A program made the translations under genes and the position numbers. A stretch of DNA of 64,000 nucleotides from Micrococcus terreus (GTDB taxonomy: Bacteria > Actinomycetota > Actinomycetes > Actinomycetales > Micrococcaceae): positions 186,001 to 250,000 of the forward strand of contig NZ_FPCG01000003.1 in the NCBI RefSeq assembly GCF_900116905.1, read 5' to 3'. A model generated the notes under the pieces. The model had not been told where the DNA came from, did not search any database, and saw only the letters and a list, made by a program, of their open reading frames with translations. Position 1 is the stretch's first letter. Every line of letters starts with the position of its first letter. Below are positions 28,454-38,376 of this stretch, one piece after another.

Positions 28454-29747
28454 CTAGCGGAAGATGAGCGCCGAGGCCAGGCCCTGGACCAGGCCACGCT
28501 CGGCACCGAGGGTGCCGGTGGAGGAGAGCGTGCGGGCGTGCAGCAGTCCGTTGCTGGGACGGCGTGCCAACAGTGTCTGGGTGCCGGGTCCGTCGAATCC
28601 CTGGACCACGTGCAGGGCTGTGGACGAGTTCCATCCGGTGGCCATCACCCGTGAGGTGCCGGTCAGGGTCCGCGTGCTGCTGCTCGGGTAGGCGCGCAGC
28701 GTGCCGTTGCGGTCCACGATGCCCAGGTCCATGGAGGAGTTGCCGTCCAGCCGGGCCAGGAAGACCTCTCGCGGCGCGGCCACTCGTCCGATCACGGTGG
28801 AGCCGGTCACCGGACCGGTGGAGTGCGTGTGGCGATAGACCGTCCCGGTGGAGCTCACGCTGATCAGACGATCACGTCCCTCGGAGGCCCAACGACCCAC
28901 CGTCAGCTGACGCCCGGTCAGGCCACGCGCCACCACCACGCCACCGCCGAAGCCGCCGCCCCGCCGGCCCAGCCGCAGCACCAGTGTTCCGTCGCGGCGC
29001 TGCATCAGCACGTCCTGCAGCCCGTCCACGTCCCAGTCCGCGGTGAACGCCGCCACCACGTCCGAGGGCACGCCCAGGGGGATCGACCGGGCACCGCGGT
29101 ACCCGCCGCGGAAGGTGGCGTTCCGGGTGGCCCCCTGGCCCGCGATCGCGTACGCCAGGCTGGCATCGGTGGTGACGGAGGGGTTCCGGCCGTCGTAGTA
29201 CCGCTCGAGCAGGGTGATGCTCCGGGTCTTCAGCTCCGCGGCCAGGGACGGACCGACGTAGCGGAAATGCCAGGGCTCGTACATGTAGCCGGTGATGGAC
29301 TCGGTGCCCTGCGGGTAGCGCAGGATCAGCCCGTACCGCCAGGCGTTGGCGGCCACCCACTTCCCGGCGGCGGTGTCCCCGAAGCAGGAGGTCGCGCTGA
29401 TAGCTGTAGGACCGGTACGCGCTGACCATCCGCAGGCTGTACCCGCGGGCGGCGGCGTCCTTCTTCAGCCGGGACCAGGCGGTGGCGGTCTCCGGGCGCA
29501 TCTGGAATCCGTCCACCGTGGTGAGCTGTGCCGGCACGTAGGTCAGCGGGCTCAGCGGGTAGGTCTTGTTCACCAGGACCGTGAGGCTGGACGCGGTCCG
29601 ATTGATCAGCGCGGTCTGGACCGGGACGGATGGGAGTGCTCCGGGTGCCGGTCCGGCCATGGTCAGCGTCAAGGCCGCCGCCATCAGGGCGGTGATGACC
29701 CGGCGCAGGGTCCGGTGCGGACGCGGTGCTGCGTGCTGTTCGGTCAT
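28454..29747 (-). pseudogene. Decayed VanY-type D,D-carboxypeptidase with C-terminal FG-GAP-like propeller
   Basis: The start (ATG 29747 behind AGAGGA) gives a signal peptide and the beginning of a VanY peptidase domain up to SAYRSYSYQRDL. Near 29380-29395 the reading frame changes: the continuation CFGDTAAGKWVAANAW ... YMYEPWHFRYVG is in another frame. In intact VanY proteins the zinc-ligand block (SxHxxGxAxD) lies between these parts; here it is missing altogether. So this is an internal deletion of roughly 50-60 codons plus a frameshift, not a sequencing slip. The C-terminal 230 residues, in the second frame, carry FG-GAP/VCBS-like repeats (TADWDVDGLQDVLM, VDRNGTLRAYP) like secreted lysins. 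No active enzyme can be made. Confidence 0.85.
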
Positions 29748-29867
29748 GGCGGTTCCTCTGCTTCCCCCTGAGGCCGAGGGGTGGAGGCACTCCCCGGGCA
29801 CTCTCAGTGTCTGCCTGCGCGGGGGAGCCGACAAGTCACGACCGCACGCATCCCATAACGATTCGGC

Positions 29868-29873
29868 TAGCGT
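29868..29873 (+). promoter_or_regulatory. -10 box TAGCGT for leaderless dcd mRNA
   Basis: TAGCGT lies 6 bases before the GTG at 29880; no Shine-Dalgarno sequence is visible. Confidence 0.55.
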
Positions 29874-29879
29874 GGTGCC

Positions 29880-30461
29880 GTGCTTCTCTCCGACCGCGAC
29901 ATCAGGGCCGAACTGGACTCCGGCCGCGTGCAGCTGGACCCGCTGGACCGCTCCATGGTCCAGCCCGCCAGCGTGGACGTGCGCCTGGACCGCTACTTCC
30001 GGCTGTTCGACAACCACCGCTACGCGCACATCGACCCTGCCGAACCGCAGGAGGAGCTGACGCGACTGGTGGAGGTGGCCCCGGACGAGCCGTTCATCCT
30101 GCACCCCGGAGAGTTCGTCCTCGGCGCCACCTACGAGCAGGTCACCCTGCCGGAGGACATCGCCGCCCGACTGGAGGGCAAGTCCTCCCTGGGGCGGCTG
30201 GGCCTGCTCACGCACTCCACCGCCGGGTTCATCGACCCCGGCTTCTCCGGCCACGTGACCCTGGAGCTGTCCAACATGGCCACCCTGCCGATCAAGCTCT
30301 GGCCCGGGTCCAAGATCGGCCAGCTCTGCTTCTTCCGGCTCACCTCGCCGGCCGAGCACTCCTATGGATCCGGTCCCTACAGCAACCGGTACCAGGGCCA
30401 GCGCGGCCCCACGGCCTCCCGCTCGCACCTGAACTTCCACCGCACGGACATCTCCTCCTGA
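29880..30461 (+). CDS. dcd: dCTP deaminase, actinobacterial dUMP-forming type
   Basis: A 193-residue trimeric deoxynucleotide enzyme. The core [20 protein letters not shown] and [14 protein letters not shown] carry the catalytic glutamate of the deaminase/dUTPase superfamily. The C-terminal [16 protein letters not shown] closes the active site. The sequence pattern matches the mycobacterial bifunctional enzyme that converts dCTP to dUMP; bifunctionality here is inferred by similarity. The start is a leaderless GTG. It is divergent from the VanY pseudogene. Confidence 0.95.
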   Translation: MLLSDRDIRAELDSGRVQLDPLDRSMVQPASVDVRLDRYFRLFDNHRYAHIDPAEPQEELTRLVEVAPDEPFILHPGEFVLGATYEQVTLPEDIAARLEGKSSLGRLGLLTHSTAGFIDPGFSGHVTLELSNMATLPIKLWPGSKIGQLCFFRLTSPAEHSYGSGPYSNRYQGQRGPTASRSHLNFHRTDISS

Positions 30462-30515
30462 CCGACTCACCCCGCTGACGGTGACCCAGTTCACCTGTGG
30501 GTGCCCTGGTCCCAG

Positions 30516-30521
30516 TAGCAT
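30516..30521 (+). promoter_or_regulatory. -10 box TAGCAT before the UMF1 permease
   Basis: TAGCAT lies 7 bases before ATG 30529 and no ribosome site is present, which decides the start in favour of 30529 over ATG 30520 or GTG 30481. Confidence 0.5.
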
Positions 30522-30528
30522 GCCCGGC

Positions 30529-31962
30529 ATGAGCCCCTCGCGCCCCCACAGCTCCGCGGACCCGTCCCGTGCTGACCTGACCCCCTCGGAAAGCCTGCCC
30601 GACGACGCCACGCACCCGGCCGTCGTCGGGAACCTCCCAGCGGGGCTGGGAGAGAGGGCGGACCGCGCGAAGGGTCCTGAACGGCGCCGGGTGAACCGGA
30701 AGCATGTGACCGCGTGGGCGCTGTGGGACTGGGGCTCGGCGTCCTTCAACGCCGTGATGGTCACGTTCGTGTTCGGCACCTACCTGGCCTCCGGTGCCTT
30801 CGGACCGGATGACCGCGGCACTCAGTGGCTCACTGCGGCGAACGCGATCGGCGGCGTGATCATCGCCCTGACCGCCCCGGTGATCGGCCAGCGGGCGGAT
30901 GCCGGAGGACGGCGCAAGCTGTGGCTGGGGATCTACACGGGTGTGGTGCTGGTGCTCACCGCGATGTGCTTCTTCGTCAAGCCGCAGGAGTCCTACCTGC
31001 TGCTGGGCGTGGTGCTGCTGGCCGCAGGCAATGTGGTCTTCGAGTTCGCCAATGTGAACTACAACGCCATGCTCCTGCAGATCTCCACCAAGCAGACCAT
31101 CGGACGGATCTCCGGGATCGGCTGGGGCGCCGGCTACGCGGGCGGGATCTTCCTGCTGCTGATCCTCTACGTGGGGTTCATCGGCGGGGACACCCACTGG
31201 TTCGGCATCACCGAGGACGAGGCCCTGAACGTCCGGGTGGTGGCGGTCTTCGCGGCCGTCTGGTTCCTGATCTTCGCGCTGCCGGTGTTCTTCACCGTGC
31301 CGGAGAACCGTGCCGTCGGGGACGGCAGGCAGGTCAGCATCCTCGAGTCCTACCGGCGGCTGTGGCGCACCATCAGGGGCCTGTGGCGCACCGACCGCAA
31401 CACCTTCTGGTTCCTGGTGGCTCAGGCCGTGTTCCGGGACGGGGTCGGGGCGATCTTCACCTACGGGGCCATCCTGGGCGTGACCGTGTACGGGGTGGCG
31501 CAGGGGGATGTGCTGATCTTCGGGATCGTGGCCAATGTGGTGGCGGCGGTCGGGTCTTTCCTGGGCGGCTGGATCGACGACCGCGTGGGGCCCAAGCGGG
31601 TGATCTTGGCATCCCTGGTGGGGCTGATCGTCACCGGCGGCATCGTCTTCTTCTTGGACGGCACCACCGCGTTCTGGATCTTCGGGTTGACCCTGTGCTT
31701 CTTCGTGGGGCCGGTGCAGTCCTCGGCGCGGTCCTTCCTGGGGCGGCTGAGCACTCCCGAACGGGCGGGGGAGCTGTACGGGCTCTACGCCACCACGGGG
31801 CGTGCGGTGTCCTTCCTGGCCCCGGCGCTGATCTCGATCGCCGTGGCGCTGACCGGGGACGCGCGGTTCATGGTCCCGGCCATTCTGGTGGTCATGTTCC
31901 TGGGCCTGCTGCTGCTCCTGCGGGTGCGCGATCCGCAGCCGGAGCAGGTGCCCGGCGACTGA
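30529..31962 (+). CDS. MFS permease, UMF1 (Atg22-like) family
   Basis: A 477-residue transporter with about 12 membrane helices after a polar tail of about 55 residues. WALWDWGSASFNAVMVTFVFG at the first helix is typical of UMF1 permeases, related to yeast vacuolar Atg22. The cargo is unknown, possibly amino acids. The N-terminal tail contains a dispersed repeat copy (30620-30634) encoding AVVGNL. It follows dcd by 67 bp. Confidence 0.87.
   Translation: MSPSRPHSSADPSRADLTPSESLPDDATHPAVVGNLPAGLGERADRAKGPERRRVNRKHVTAWALWDWGSASFNAVMVTFVFGTYLASGAFGPDDRGTQWLTAANAIGGVIIALTAPVIGQRADAGGRRKLWLGIYTGVVLVLTAMCFFVKPQESYLLLGVVLLAAGNVVFEFANVNYNAMLLQISTKQTIGRISGIGWGAGYAGGIFLLLILYVGFIGGDTHWFGITEDEALNVRVVAVFAAVWFLIFALPVFFTVPENRAVGDGRQVSILESYRRLWRTIRGLWRTDRNTFWFLVAQAVFRDGVGAIFTYGAILGVTVYGVAQGDVLIFGIVANVVAAVGSFLGGWIDDRVGPKRVILASLVGLIVTGGIVFFLDGTTAFWIFGLTLCFFVGPVQSSARSFLGRLSTPERAGELYGLYATTGRAVSFLAPALISIAVALTGDARFMVPAILVVMFLGLLLLLRVRDPQPEQVPGD
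30620..30634 (+). repeat. Dispersed 15-mer repeat, one mismatch, in UMF1 permease N-tail
   Basis: CCGTCGTCGGGAACC, encoding part of PAVVGNL ahead of the first membrane helix. Confidence 0.7.
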
Positions 31963-32114
31963 CCGGTGACTGCCCGGTCAGCGCACGGGCAGCGCACGGG
32001 CCGCGCGGCGCCTCGCTCTGACGTGCACACTCGATGGCCGGATGCGACCATTTCGCAGAATGCGGAAGTGGGCCCTGATCTGAGGGCTTCGGTCCACGCG
32101 GTCGGGCGTGGCCG

Positions 32115-32120
32115 CTAGAC
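32115..32120 (+). promoter_or_regulatory. Probable -10 box TAGACT of the mrp operon
   Basis: TAGACT lies about 45 bases upstream of the mrpA GTG. The rest of the 200-bp gap 31963-32163 holds no other signal I recognise. Confidence 0.45.
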
Positions 32121-32163
32121 TGGCACGAGCCCCCCACGACCCGCAACGTTCGGAGGACGCCCT

Positions 32164-35100
32164 GTGCTGACTGTGCTCATCGCGCTCTTCGCCGTGGCAC
32201 TGGTGGCACCGCTGATCTTCCGCCGGACTGAGCGCAACGGATTCTATGTCCTGGCCGCGGTTCCCGCTGCAGGGTTCGTGTGGCTGCTGTTCCAGCTCCC
32301 GGCTGTCATCGAGGCCCAGCATCGGGTCAACTCCGGTGCCGCGCCCCCGGAGAGTGCAGGACTGGTCGAGTCCTTCGCGTGGATCCCGGACCTGGGCATC
32401 TCCCTGACCTTCCGGCTGGATGCGCTCTCGGCCTTCATGGGACTGATTGTGCTCGGCGTGGGCGCCCTGGTGCTGGCCTACTGTGCCCGGTACTTCATCC
32501 ACCACGAGCCGCGCAACGCCACCTTCGGCGCCCAGTTGCTGGCCTTCGCTGGCGCCATGTGGGGTCTGGTCACCACCGATGACCTGATGATCCTCTACAC
32601 GTTCTGGGAGATCACCTCGGTGCTCTCCTTCCTGCTGATCGGCTACGCCGGTCACCGCATCTTCGCCCGTCGCTCGGCCATCCAGGCGCTGATCGTCACC
32701 ACCTTCGGCGGATTGGCCATGCTGGTGGGCCTGATCATGCTGGGCCAGGCGGCCGGCACCTACCGCCTCTCCCAGATCGTGGCCGCCGGACCGGACCTGC
32801 TCACGGGAGAGCGCGCCGGTGCGTTCATGGAGTGGGCCCTGGTCCTGGTGCTGATCGGGGCACTGACCAAGTCCGCCCAGGTGCCCTTCCACTTCTGGCT
32901 GCCTGCCGCCATGGCCGCCCCCACGCCGGTCTCGGCCTATCTGCACGCTGCCGCCATGGTCAAGGCCGGCATCTACCTGGTGGCCCGGATGGCCCCCGGC
33001 TTCGCCGAGTCGGGCACCTGGCAGGTCATCGTGATCGCCATCGGCCTCTGGACCATGCTCGTCGGTGGCTGGCGGGCCCTGCGGCAGACCGACATCAAGC
33101 TGATCCTGGCTTACGGCACCGTCTCCCAGCTGGGCTTCCTGCTGCTGGCCAACGGTCTGGGCAACCGGGATGCGGCCATGGCCGGACTGGCCATGCTGCT
33201 GGCCCACTCCTTGTTCAAGGCGCCGCTGTTCATGATCGTCGGCGTGATCGACCACGAGACCGGCACCCGTGATCTGGCCAAGCTCTCCGGGCTGCACCGC
33301 ACCCACCGCTGGCTCTTCCTCACCGCCCTGATCTGCTCCGCCTCCATGGCAGGCCTGCCTCCGCTGCTGGGCTTCGTGGCCAAGGAGTCCGTCCTGGACT
33401 CGCTGGTGCTGTGGGGCGAACACGGTGCCGGTGGAGATGTCTGGATGAGCCTGTGGGCCTGGCTGCCGCTGATCGGCGTGGCCCTGGGCTCGGTCCTGAC
33501 CGTCGCCTACACCGCCCGGTTCATGTGGGGCGCCTTCGCCACCAAGCGGGTGCAGACCGATCAGGGTGTGCGGGCCGTCCAGGACACCGCCTTCCACACC
33601 CCGGTCAGTGCCGGTCAGCTCAGCCCGTCGATCGTGCTGGCCGTGGCCGGCATCCTGCTGGCCTTCGTGCCCGGTCTGGTCGCGCCCCTGCTGGACTCCT
33701 TCGCTGCCTCTGCGGCACCGCTGCCGGACGCGGACAAGCCGCTCTACCTGGCCATCTGGCACGGTCTGACCCCGGTGCTGGGCCTGTCGATGGCCATCAT
33801 CGTCCTCGGCCTGGTCCTGTTCTGGGCCAAGAACCCGGTCGCCCAGTTCCAGGCCGCAGTCCCCGGCTGGCTGGACGCCCAGCGCGGCTACCGGACCATC
33901 CTGCGCCGCGTGGACGACGTCGCCGTGTGGGTGACCGGACGCACCCAGCGAGGCTCCCTGGGCTTCTACCTGTTCATCATCCTCTCGGTGGCCGTCCTGG
34001 CCCCGCTGATCGCCCTGCTCTTCCCCCAGGAGAAGGACGGGGACACCATTCCGCTGACCCAGGTGGCCTTCTCGGCCGACTGGGTCTGGGCCCAGCACGG
34101 CGGTCAGCTGGTGATCGGCATCGCCATGATGGTCGCGGTGATCGCCGCCATCCGCGCCCGCAAGCGCTTCATGGCGGTGTTGCTGATCTCCGTGGTCGGC
34201 TACGGCCTGGCCGGGATCTTCGCCCTGGCCGGCGCACCGGATCTGGCCCTGACCCAACTGCTGGTGGAGTCCATCGTGCTGGTGGCGCTGGTGCTGGGTC
34301 TGCGGGTGCTGCCCGCGGGGTGGTACACCCGCAACCGCCAGGACTACCGGTGGGCCCGTGCCCTGCTCGGCGTCGCCTTCGGCCTGGTCATGATCTGGGT
34401 CGGCGCCACGGCGCTGAGCTCCCGCGTGGCCGCCCCGATCTCCCTGGACATGGCGGAGATGGCCTACGAGGGCGGAGGGGGCACCAACATCGTCAACGTG
34501 CTCCTGGTGGACATCCGTGCCTGGGACACCTTCGGTGAGCTCACTGTGCTGGCCGCTGCCGCCACCGGTGTGGCTTCGCTGATCTTCATCCAGCAGCGCG
34601 ATCGTCGCCGCCGTGAGCTGACTGAGGTCAAGACCGGTTCGGTCGGGCGCTACACCGCTGACGGCCCCCTGGAGCCCGAGGAACTGGAGACCGTGCGCCG
34701 GTTTGCCATCGTGGACCGGGACCAGTGGCTGGTGGCCGGCCGCACCCTGGCGCCCGAGCGTCGCTCGATCATCTTCGAGGTCATCACCCGACTGCTGTTC
34801 CACGTGATCATCCTGCTCTCGCTCTACCTGCTGCTGGCCGGACACAACACCCCCGGTGGAGGCTTCGCCGGCGGCCTGCTGGCCGGTCTGGCCCTGGCCA
34901 TCCGCTATCTGGCAGGTGGCCGGTACGAGCTGGAGCAGGCCATGCCGATCCCGGCCGGCGTGCTGCTGGGCTCCGGCCTGGCGGTCGCCGCCCTGTCCGG
35001 AGTGGCCCCGCTGTTCTTCGGAGGACAGGTCTTCCAGTCCGCCATCGTCGAGTTCTGGCTGCCCATCCTGGGTGACGTGAAGCTGGTCAGCGCGACCATC

Positions 35101-35289
35101 TTCGACATCGGCGTCTACCTGGTGGTCATCGGCCTGGTGATCGACGTCCTGCGCTCGTTGGGCTCCGAGGTCGACCGCCGCTCCGAAGCCGATGCCAGCG
35201 CCCGCGCTGAAGCCGACCGTCGTCGTCGGGCCTCCAGCAAGCCTCAGGGCGCCGTCTCCAGCGAGACCGCCGGGAGGTCCCAGTCATGA
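32164..35289 (+). CDS. mrpA: Na+/H+ (multi-cation) antiporter subunit MrpA, fused MrpA/MrpB type
   Basis: A 1041-residue subunit with more than 20 helices. The N-terminal two thirds are related to NuoL (ILYTFWEITSVLSFLLIGY; PFHFWLPAAMAAPTPVSAYLHAA with the proton-path lysine in the following helix). The C-terminal part (from about residue 870) carries an MrpB domain (LLFHVIILLSLYLLLAGHNTPGGGFAGGL), as is usual in actinobacteria, so no separate mrpB follows. The last 35 residues are charged and cytoplasmic. GTG 32164 follows GGAGGA. The complex exports Na+ for H+ and helps pH and salt tolerance. It overlaps mrpC by 4 bp. Confidence 0.95.
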   Translation: MLTVLIALFAVALVAPLIFRRTERNGFYVLAAVPAAGFVWLLFQLPAVIEAQHRVNSGAAPPESAGLVESFAWIPDLGISLTFRLDALSAFMGLIVLGVGALVLAYCARYFIHHEPRNATFGAQLLAFAGAMWGLVTTDDLMILYTFWEITSVLSFLLIGYAGHRIFARRSAIQALIVTTFGGLAMLVGLIMLGQAAGTYRLSQIVAAGPDLLTGERAGAFMEWALVLVLIGALTKSAQVPFHFWLPAAMAAPTPVSAYLHAAAMVKAGIYLVARMAPGFAESGTWQVIVIAIGLWTMLVGGWRALRQTDIKLILAYGTVSQLGFLLLANGLGNRDAAMAGLAMLLAHSLFKAPLFMIVGVIDHETGTRDLAKLSGLHRTHRWLFLTALICSASMAGLPPLLGFVAKESVLDSLVLWGEHGAGGDVWMSLWAWLPLIGVALGSVLTVAYTARFMWGAFATKRVQTDQGVRAVQDTAFHTPVSAGQLSPSIVLAVAGILLAFVPGLVAPLLDSFAASAAPLPDADKPLYLAIWHGLTPVLGLSMAIIVLGLVLFWAKNPVAQFQAAVPGWLDAQRGYRTILRRVDDVAVWVTGRTQRGSLGFYLFIILSVAVLAPLIALLFPQEKDGDTIPLTQVAFSADWVWAQHGGQLVIGIAMMVAVIAAIRARKRFMAVLLISVVGYGLAGIFALAGAPDLALTQLLVESIVLVALVLGLRVLPAGWYTRNRQDYRWARALLGVAFGLVMIWVGATALSSRVAAPISLDMAEMAYEGGGGTNIVNVLLVDIRAWDTFGELTVLAAAATGVASLIFIQQRDRRRRELTEVKTGSVGRYTADGPLEPEELETVRRFAIVDRDQWLVAGRTLAPERRSIIFEVITRLLFHVIILLSLYLLLAGHNTPGGGFAGGLLAGLALAIRYLAGGRYELEQAMPIPAGVLLGSGLAVAALSGVAPLFFGGQVFQSAIVEFWLPILGDVKLVSATIFDIGVYLVVIGLVIDVLRSLGSEVDRRSEADASARAEADRRRRASSKPQGAVSSETAGRSQS

Positions 35290-35957
35290 CCGTGAACTTC
35301 CTGCTGCTGCTCGTGATGGGCGTGATGTACGCCGGAGGGATCTATCTGCTCCTGGAGCGCACCCTGACCCGTGTGCTGCTGGGGATGATGCTGATCACCA
35401 ATGCCACCAACGTGCTGATCCTGGTCATGTCCGGCCCTCCCGGCCGGCCCCCGATCGTGGTGGACGGGGTGGACCCCTCCGAGTACTCGGATCCGCTGCC
35501 GCAGGCGCTGACCCTGACGGCCATCGTCATCTCCTTCGCCGTCACGGCCTTCATGCTCGGCATGATCTACCGCTCCTGGAAGCTGGGCCGCCGCGACGAG
35601 GTCCAGGTGGACACCGAGGACGTCAAGGTCGCCGAGCAGCCCTCCTTCGACGCCGAGGATGACGCCGAGCTGCAGGAGGAGACCTCCGAGTTCCTGGACG
35701 AGGACGAGGACCCCAACGCCGACTACGAGCACGCCACGGCCCTGAACCCGGCCACCGGCGCCCTGACTGTCAAACACCAAGCCGATGGCACCGTGTCCGT
35801 CACCTCCCGGCCCGGCCGGCAGGAGGAGGGGCACGACGACGACCATCACCCCGAGGAGGACGAACGGCCCGGCAGCCCCGGGGCCCGTCCGGGAGTCCAC
35901 GGTGTGAGCGGGCCTGGCTATGACACCACCGACGACCAGAAGGGAGACCGGACGTGA
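35286..35957 (+). CDS. mrpC: Antiporter subunit MrpC with a long acidic tail
   Basis: The first ~110 residues are a NuoK-like three-helix MrpC (LLLVMGVMYAGGIYLLLERTLTRVLLGM). The product is 223 residues, about twice the usual length. The extra ~105 residues are acidic and polar (AEDDAELQEETSEFLDEDED) and should be cytoplasmic. The tail is in the same open frame and overlaps mrpD by 4 bp, so it is real and not a misread stop. Confidence 0.93.
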   Translation: MTVNFLLLLVMGVMYAGGIYLLLERTLTRVLLGMMLITNATNVLILVMSGPPGRPPIVVDGVDPSEYSDPLPQALTLTAIVISFAVTAFMLGMIYRSWKLGRRDEVQVDTEDVKVAEQPSFDAEDDAELQEETSEFLDEDEDPNADYEHATALNPATGALTVKHQADGTVSVTSRPGRQEEGHDDDHHPEEDERPGSPGARPGVHGVSGPGYDTTDDQKGDRT

Positions 35958-37735
35958 CCATGAACCTCGTCTCCCTGGCGCCGCTGGCGGTGCTGCTGCC
36001 CATCCTGGGTGCGGCTGCCGCCTTCATGATGGTGCGCAAGCCGCGCGTGCAGATCACCGTCACCGTGGTCACCATGACCGTGACGCTGATCCTGGAGTGC
36101 CTGCTGCTGGCCTACACCTGGGACACCGGGGCCACCGCCGTGTTCATCGGCGGCTGGGAGTCCCCGTGGGGCATCTCGATGGTTGTGGACCGGTTCTCTG
36201 CGCTGATGCTGGTGGTCTCCTCGGCCATCGTGCTGGCGGTGCTGGTCTACGCCTCCGCCCAGGGCGTGACGGACACCGACCAGGGCGGGCCCGTCTCGAT
36301 CTTCCACCCCACCTACCTGATCCTGGTGGCCGGTGTCTCCAACGCGTTCCTGGCCGGCGACCTGTTCAACCTCTACGTCGGCTTCGAGATCCTGCTGACC
36401 GCGTCCTATGTGCTGCTCACGCTGGGCGGCACCGGTCCGCGTGTTCGCGCGGGTGTGACGTACGTGGTGGTCTCGGTGATCTCCTCGGTCATCTTCCTGA
36501 TCGCCATCGCCATGATCTACGGCGCCACCGGAACCGTGAACATGGCTGACCTGGCCGTCAAGCTGGCCGATCTGGACCCGGACCTGCAGATGGTGCTGCA
36601 CCTGATGCTGCTGGTCGGCTTCGGCATCAAGGCGGCGGTCTTCCCGCTCTCGTTCTGGCTGCCGGACTCCTACCCCACCGCGCCGGCGCCGGTCACCGCC
36701 GTGTTCGCCGGACTGCTGACCAAGGTCGGTGTGTACGCGATCGTCCGGACCGAGACCCTGCTCTTCCCGGGGGACCGGGTGAACAACCTGCTCATGGTGG
36801 TCGCCGCCCTGACGATGATCGTGGGCATCCTGGGTGCGCTGGCGCAGAACGACATCAAACGTGTGCTCTCCTTCACCCTGGTCTCGCACATCGGCTTCAT
36901 GATCTTCGGTCTGGCGGTCTCCTCGGTGCTGGGGTTGGGCGCCACCGTCTTCTATGTGGTCCACCACATCACCGTGCAGACCTCACTGTTCCTGGTGACC
37001 GGACTGATCGAACAGCGGGCCGGCACCGCCAACATGGACCGGCTCGGCGGCCTGGCGCGCATCTCCCCGATCATCGCGGTCCTGTTCTTCATCCCGGCCA
37101 TGAACCTGGCGGGCATCCCGCCGTTCTCCGGCTTCTTGGGCAAGATCGGCCTGATGACCGCCGGCGTGGGCCTGGGCACCCCGCTGGCCTGGGTGCTGGT
37201 GGGAGCCTCCGTGCTGACCTCCCTGCTGACCCTGCTGGTCATGGTCCGCGTCTGGGCGCGCGCGTTCTGGCGCAAGGTGGAGGACGTCGAGCACCCTCCG
37301 GCCAAGCTGACCAACGCCGCCAATCAGGACCGGGAGGAGCGCACCGGCCGCCGCCGGGTCGCGGCCGGCATGCTGGTTCCCACCGTCGGTCTGGTGTCCT
37401 TGGGCGTGGCATTCACGGTCGTCGCCGGACCGCTCTACAACCTCTCGGACCAGGCCGCCCGGGACATGCTGGCCCGCACCCCGTACATCGAGGCCGTCCT
37501 CGGCCCGGAGGCCGCCGCCAAGGCCGAACGCGATCTGGAGCTTCTGGACGAGCAGGGCATCAACCGGACCGACGACGGCAGCGTGGGCCCGGGCAACGGC
37601 CAGGGCCTGGAAGCTCCCGTGGACAGCGACGGCCAGGACACCGGCACGCGTCCCGGCGAGTCTGGCGGAGACGATGACAGCTCCGGTGAACCGGTGGACA
37701 CCGAGAACGACACCGACGAGGGGGTGCAGCCATGA
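35954..37735 (+). CDS. mrpD: Antiporter subunit MrpD
   Basis: A 593-residue NuoN/NuoM-like channel subunit with about 14 helices, including VGFGIKAAVFPLSFWLPDSYP with the key lysine and LAQNDIKRVLSFTLVSHIGF. A roughly 100-residue acidic, Gly-rich C-terminal tail is longer than usual, as in MrpC. GTG 35954 overlaps the mrpC stop; ATG 35960 is two codons later. Confidence 0.95.
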   Translation: MTMNLVSLAPLAVLLPILGAAAAFMMVRKPRVQITVTVVTMTVTLILECLLLAYTWDTGATAVFIGGWESPWGISMVVDRFSALMLVVSSAIVLAVLVYASAQGVTDTDQGGPVSIFHPTYLILVAGVSNAFLAGDLFNLYVGFEILLTASYVLLTLGGTGPRVRAGVTYVVVSVISSVIFLIAIAMIYGATGTVNMADLAVKLADLDPDLQMVLHLMLLVGFGIKAAVFPLSFWLPDSYPTAPAPVTAVFAGLLTKVGVYAIVRTETLLFPGDRVNNLLMVVAALTMIVGILGALAQNDIKRVLSFTLVSHIGFMIFGLAVSSVLGLGATVFYVVHHITVQTSLFLVTGLIEQRAGTANMDRLGGLARISPIIAVLFFIPAMNLAGIPPFSGFLGKIGLMTAGVGLGTPLAWVLVGASVLTSLLTLLVMVRVWARAFWRKVEDVEHPPAKLTNAANQDREERTGRRRVAAGMLVPTVGLVSLGVAFTVVAGPLYNLSDQAARDMLARTPYIEAVLGPEAAAKAERDLELLDEQGINRTDDGSVGPGNGQGLEAPVDSDGQDTGTRPGESGGDDDSSGEPVDTENDTDEGVQP

Positions 37736-38376
37736 CCGACCAGACACGTCCTACCGCGGCGGAGGCCTCCGCCCACCAGGATCAGGACAGCGAGGACGAG
37801 CGCCTGTCCGTCTGGAGCCAGTGGCCCCTGCTGATCGGGCTGGCCCTGGTCTGGGGTGCACTCTGGCAGGACTTCAGTCCCGGGGTGCTCCTGATGGGCG
37901 CGCTCTACTCGCTGGTGATCCTCTGGTTCTACCGGCTTCCCCGGGTGAAGTTCAGCGGTCGGATCAACCTCTGGTACGTGCTGGTGTTCACCGCCCGGTT
38001 CATCGGCCGGATCATCACCGCCTCGATCGCCGTGGCCTGGGATGCCATCTCGCTGGGACCGAAGATCGTCAACTCCGTGGTGGCGGTGCACCTGCGCTCC
38101 CATGACGACCTGATCGTCACTCTCACCGGGCACGCACTGGCCCTGATCCCCGGGTCCCTGGTGATCGACGTGGACCGGCCCTCCTCCACCCTGTACCTGC
38201 ACTGCCTGGACGTGACCAACGAGGAGGAGGTCGAGCACTTCCGCGAGGAGGCGCTGGCCACCGAGGCCGCCATCATCCGGGCCATCGGCTCCCGGGAGGA
38301 CCTGGAGCTGGTGCGTGAGGGCGAGCGCGGCGCAGACACCCGGCGGAATCGGCAAACCGAGGAGGAGTCCGCATGA
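37732..38376 (+). CDS. mrpE: Antiporter subunit MrpE
   Basis: A 214-residue subunit. The conserved MrpE core is about 30-190 (TLTGHALALIPGSLVIDVD), flanked by charged extensions. It overlaps mrpD and mrpF by 4 bp each, so synthesis of the complex is coupled. Confidence 0.93.
   Translation: MTDQTRPTAAEASAHQDQDSEDERLSVWSQWPLLIGLALVWGALWQDFSPGVLLMGALYSLVILWFYRLPRVKFSGRINLWYVLVFTARFIGRIITASIAVAWDAISLGPKIVNSVVAVHLRSHDDLIVTLTGHALALIPGSLVIDVDRPSSTLYLHCLDVTNEEEVEHFREEALATEAAIIRAIGSREDLELVREGERGADTRRNRQTEEESA

Noticed and set aside
28266-28457. Short + strand open frame across the tRNA
   Set aside because: It is antisense to a clear tRNA-Gly; its peptide is the usual tRNA artefact.
31978-34845. 955-codon open frame on the minus strand
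   Set aside because: It mirrors mrpA. The translation is low-complexity (Gln/Gly/His/Asp-rich) with no recognisable domain, while mrpA is unambiguous.
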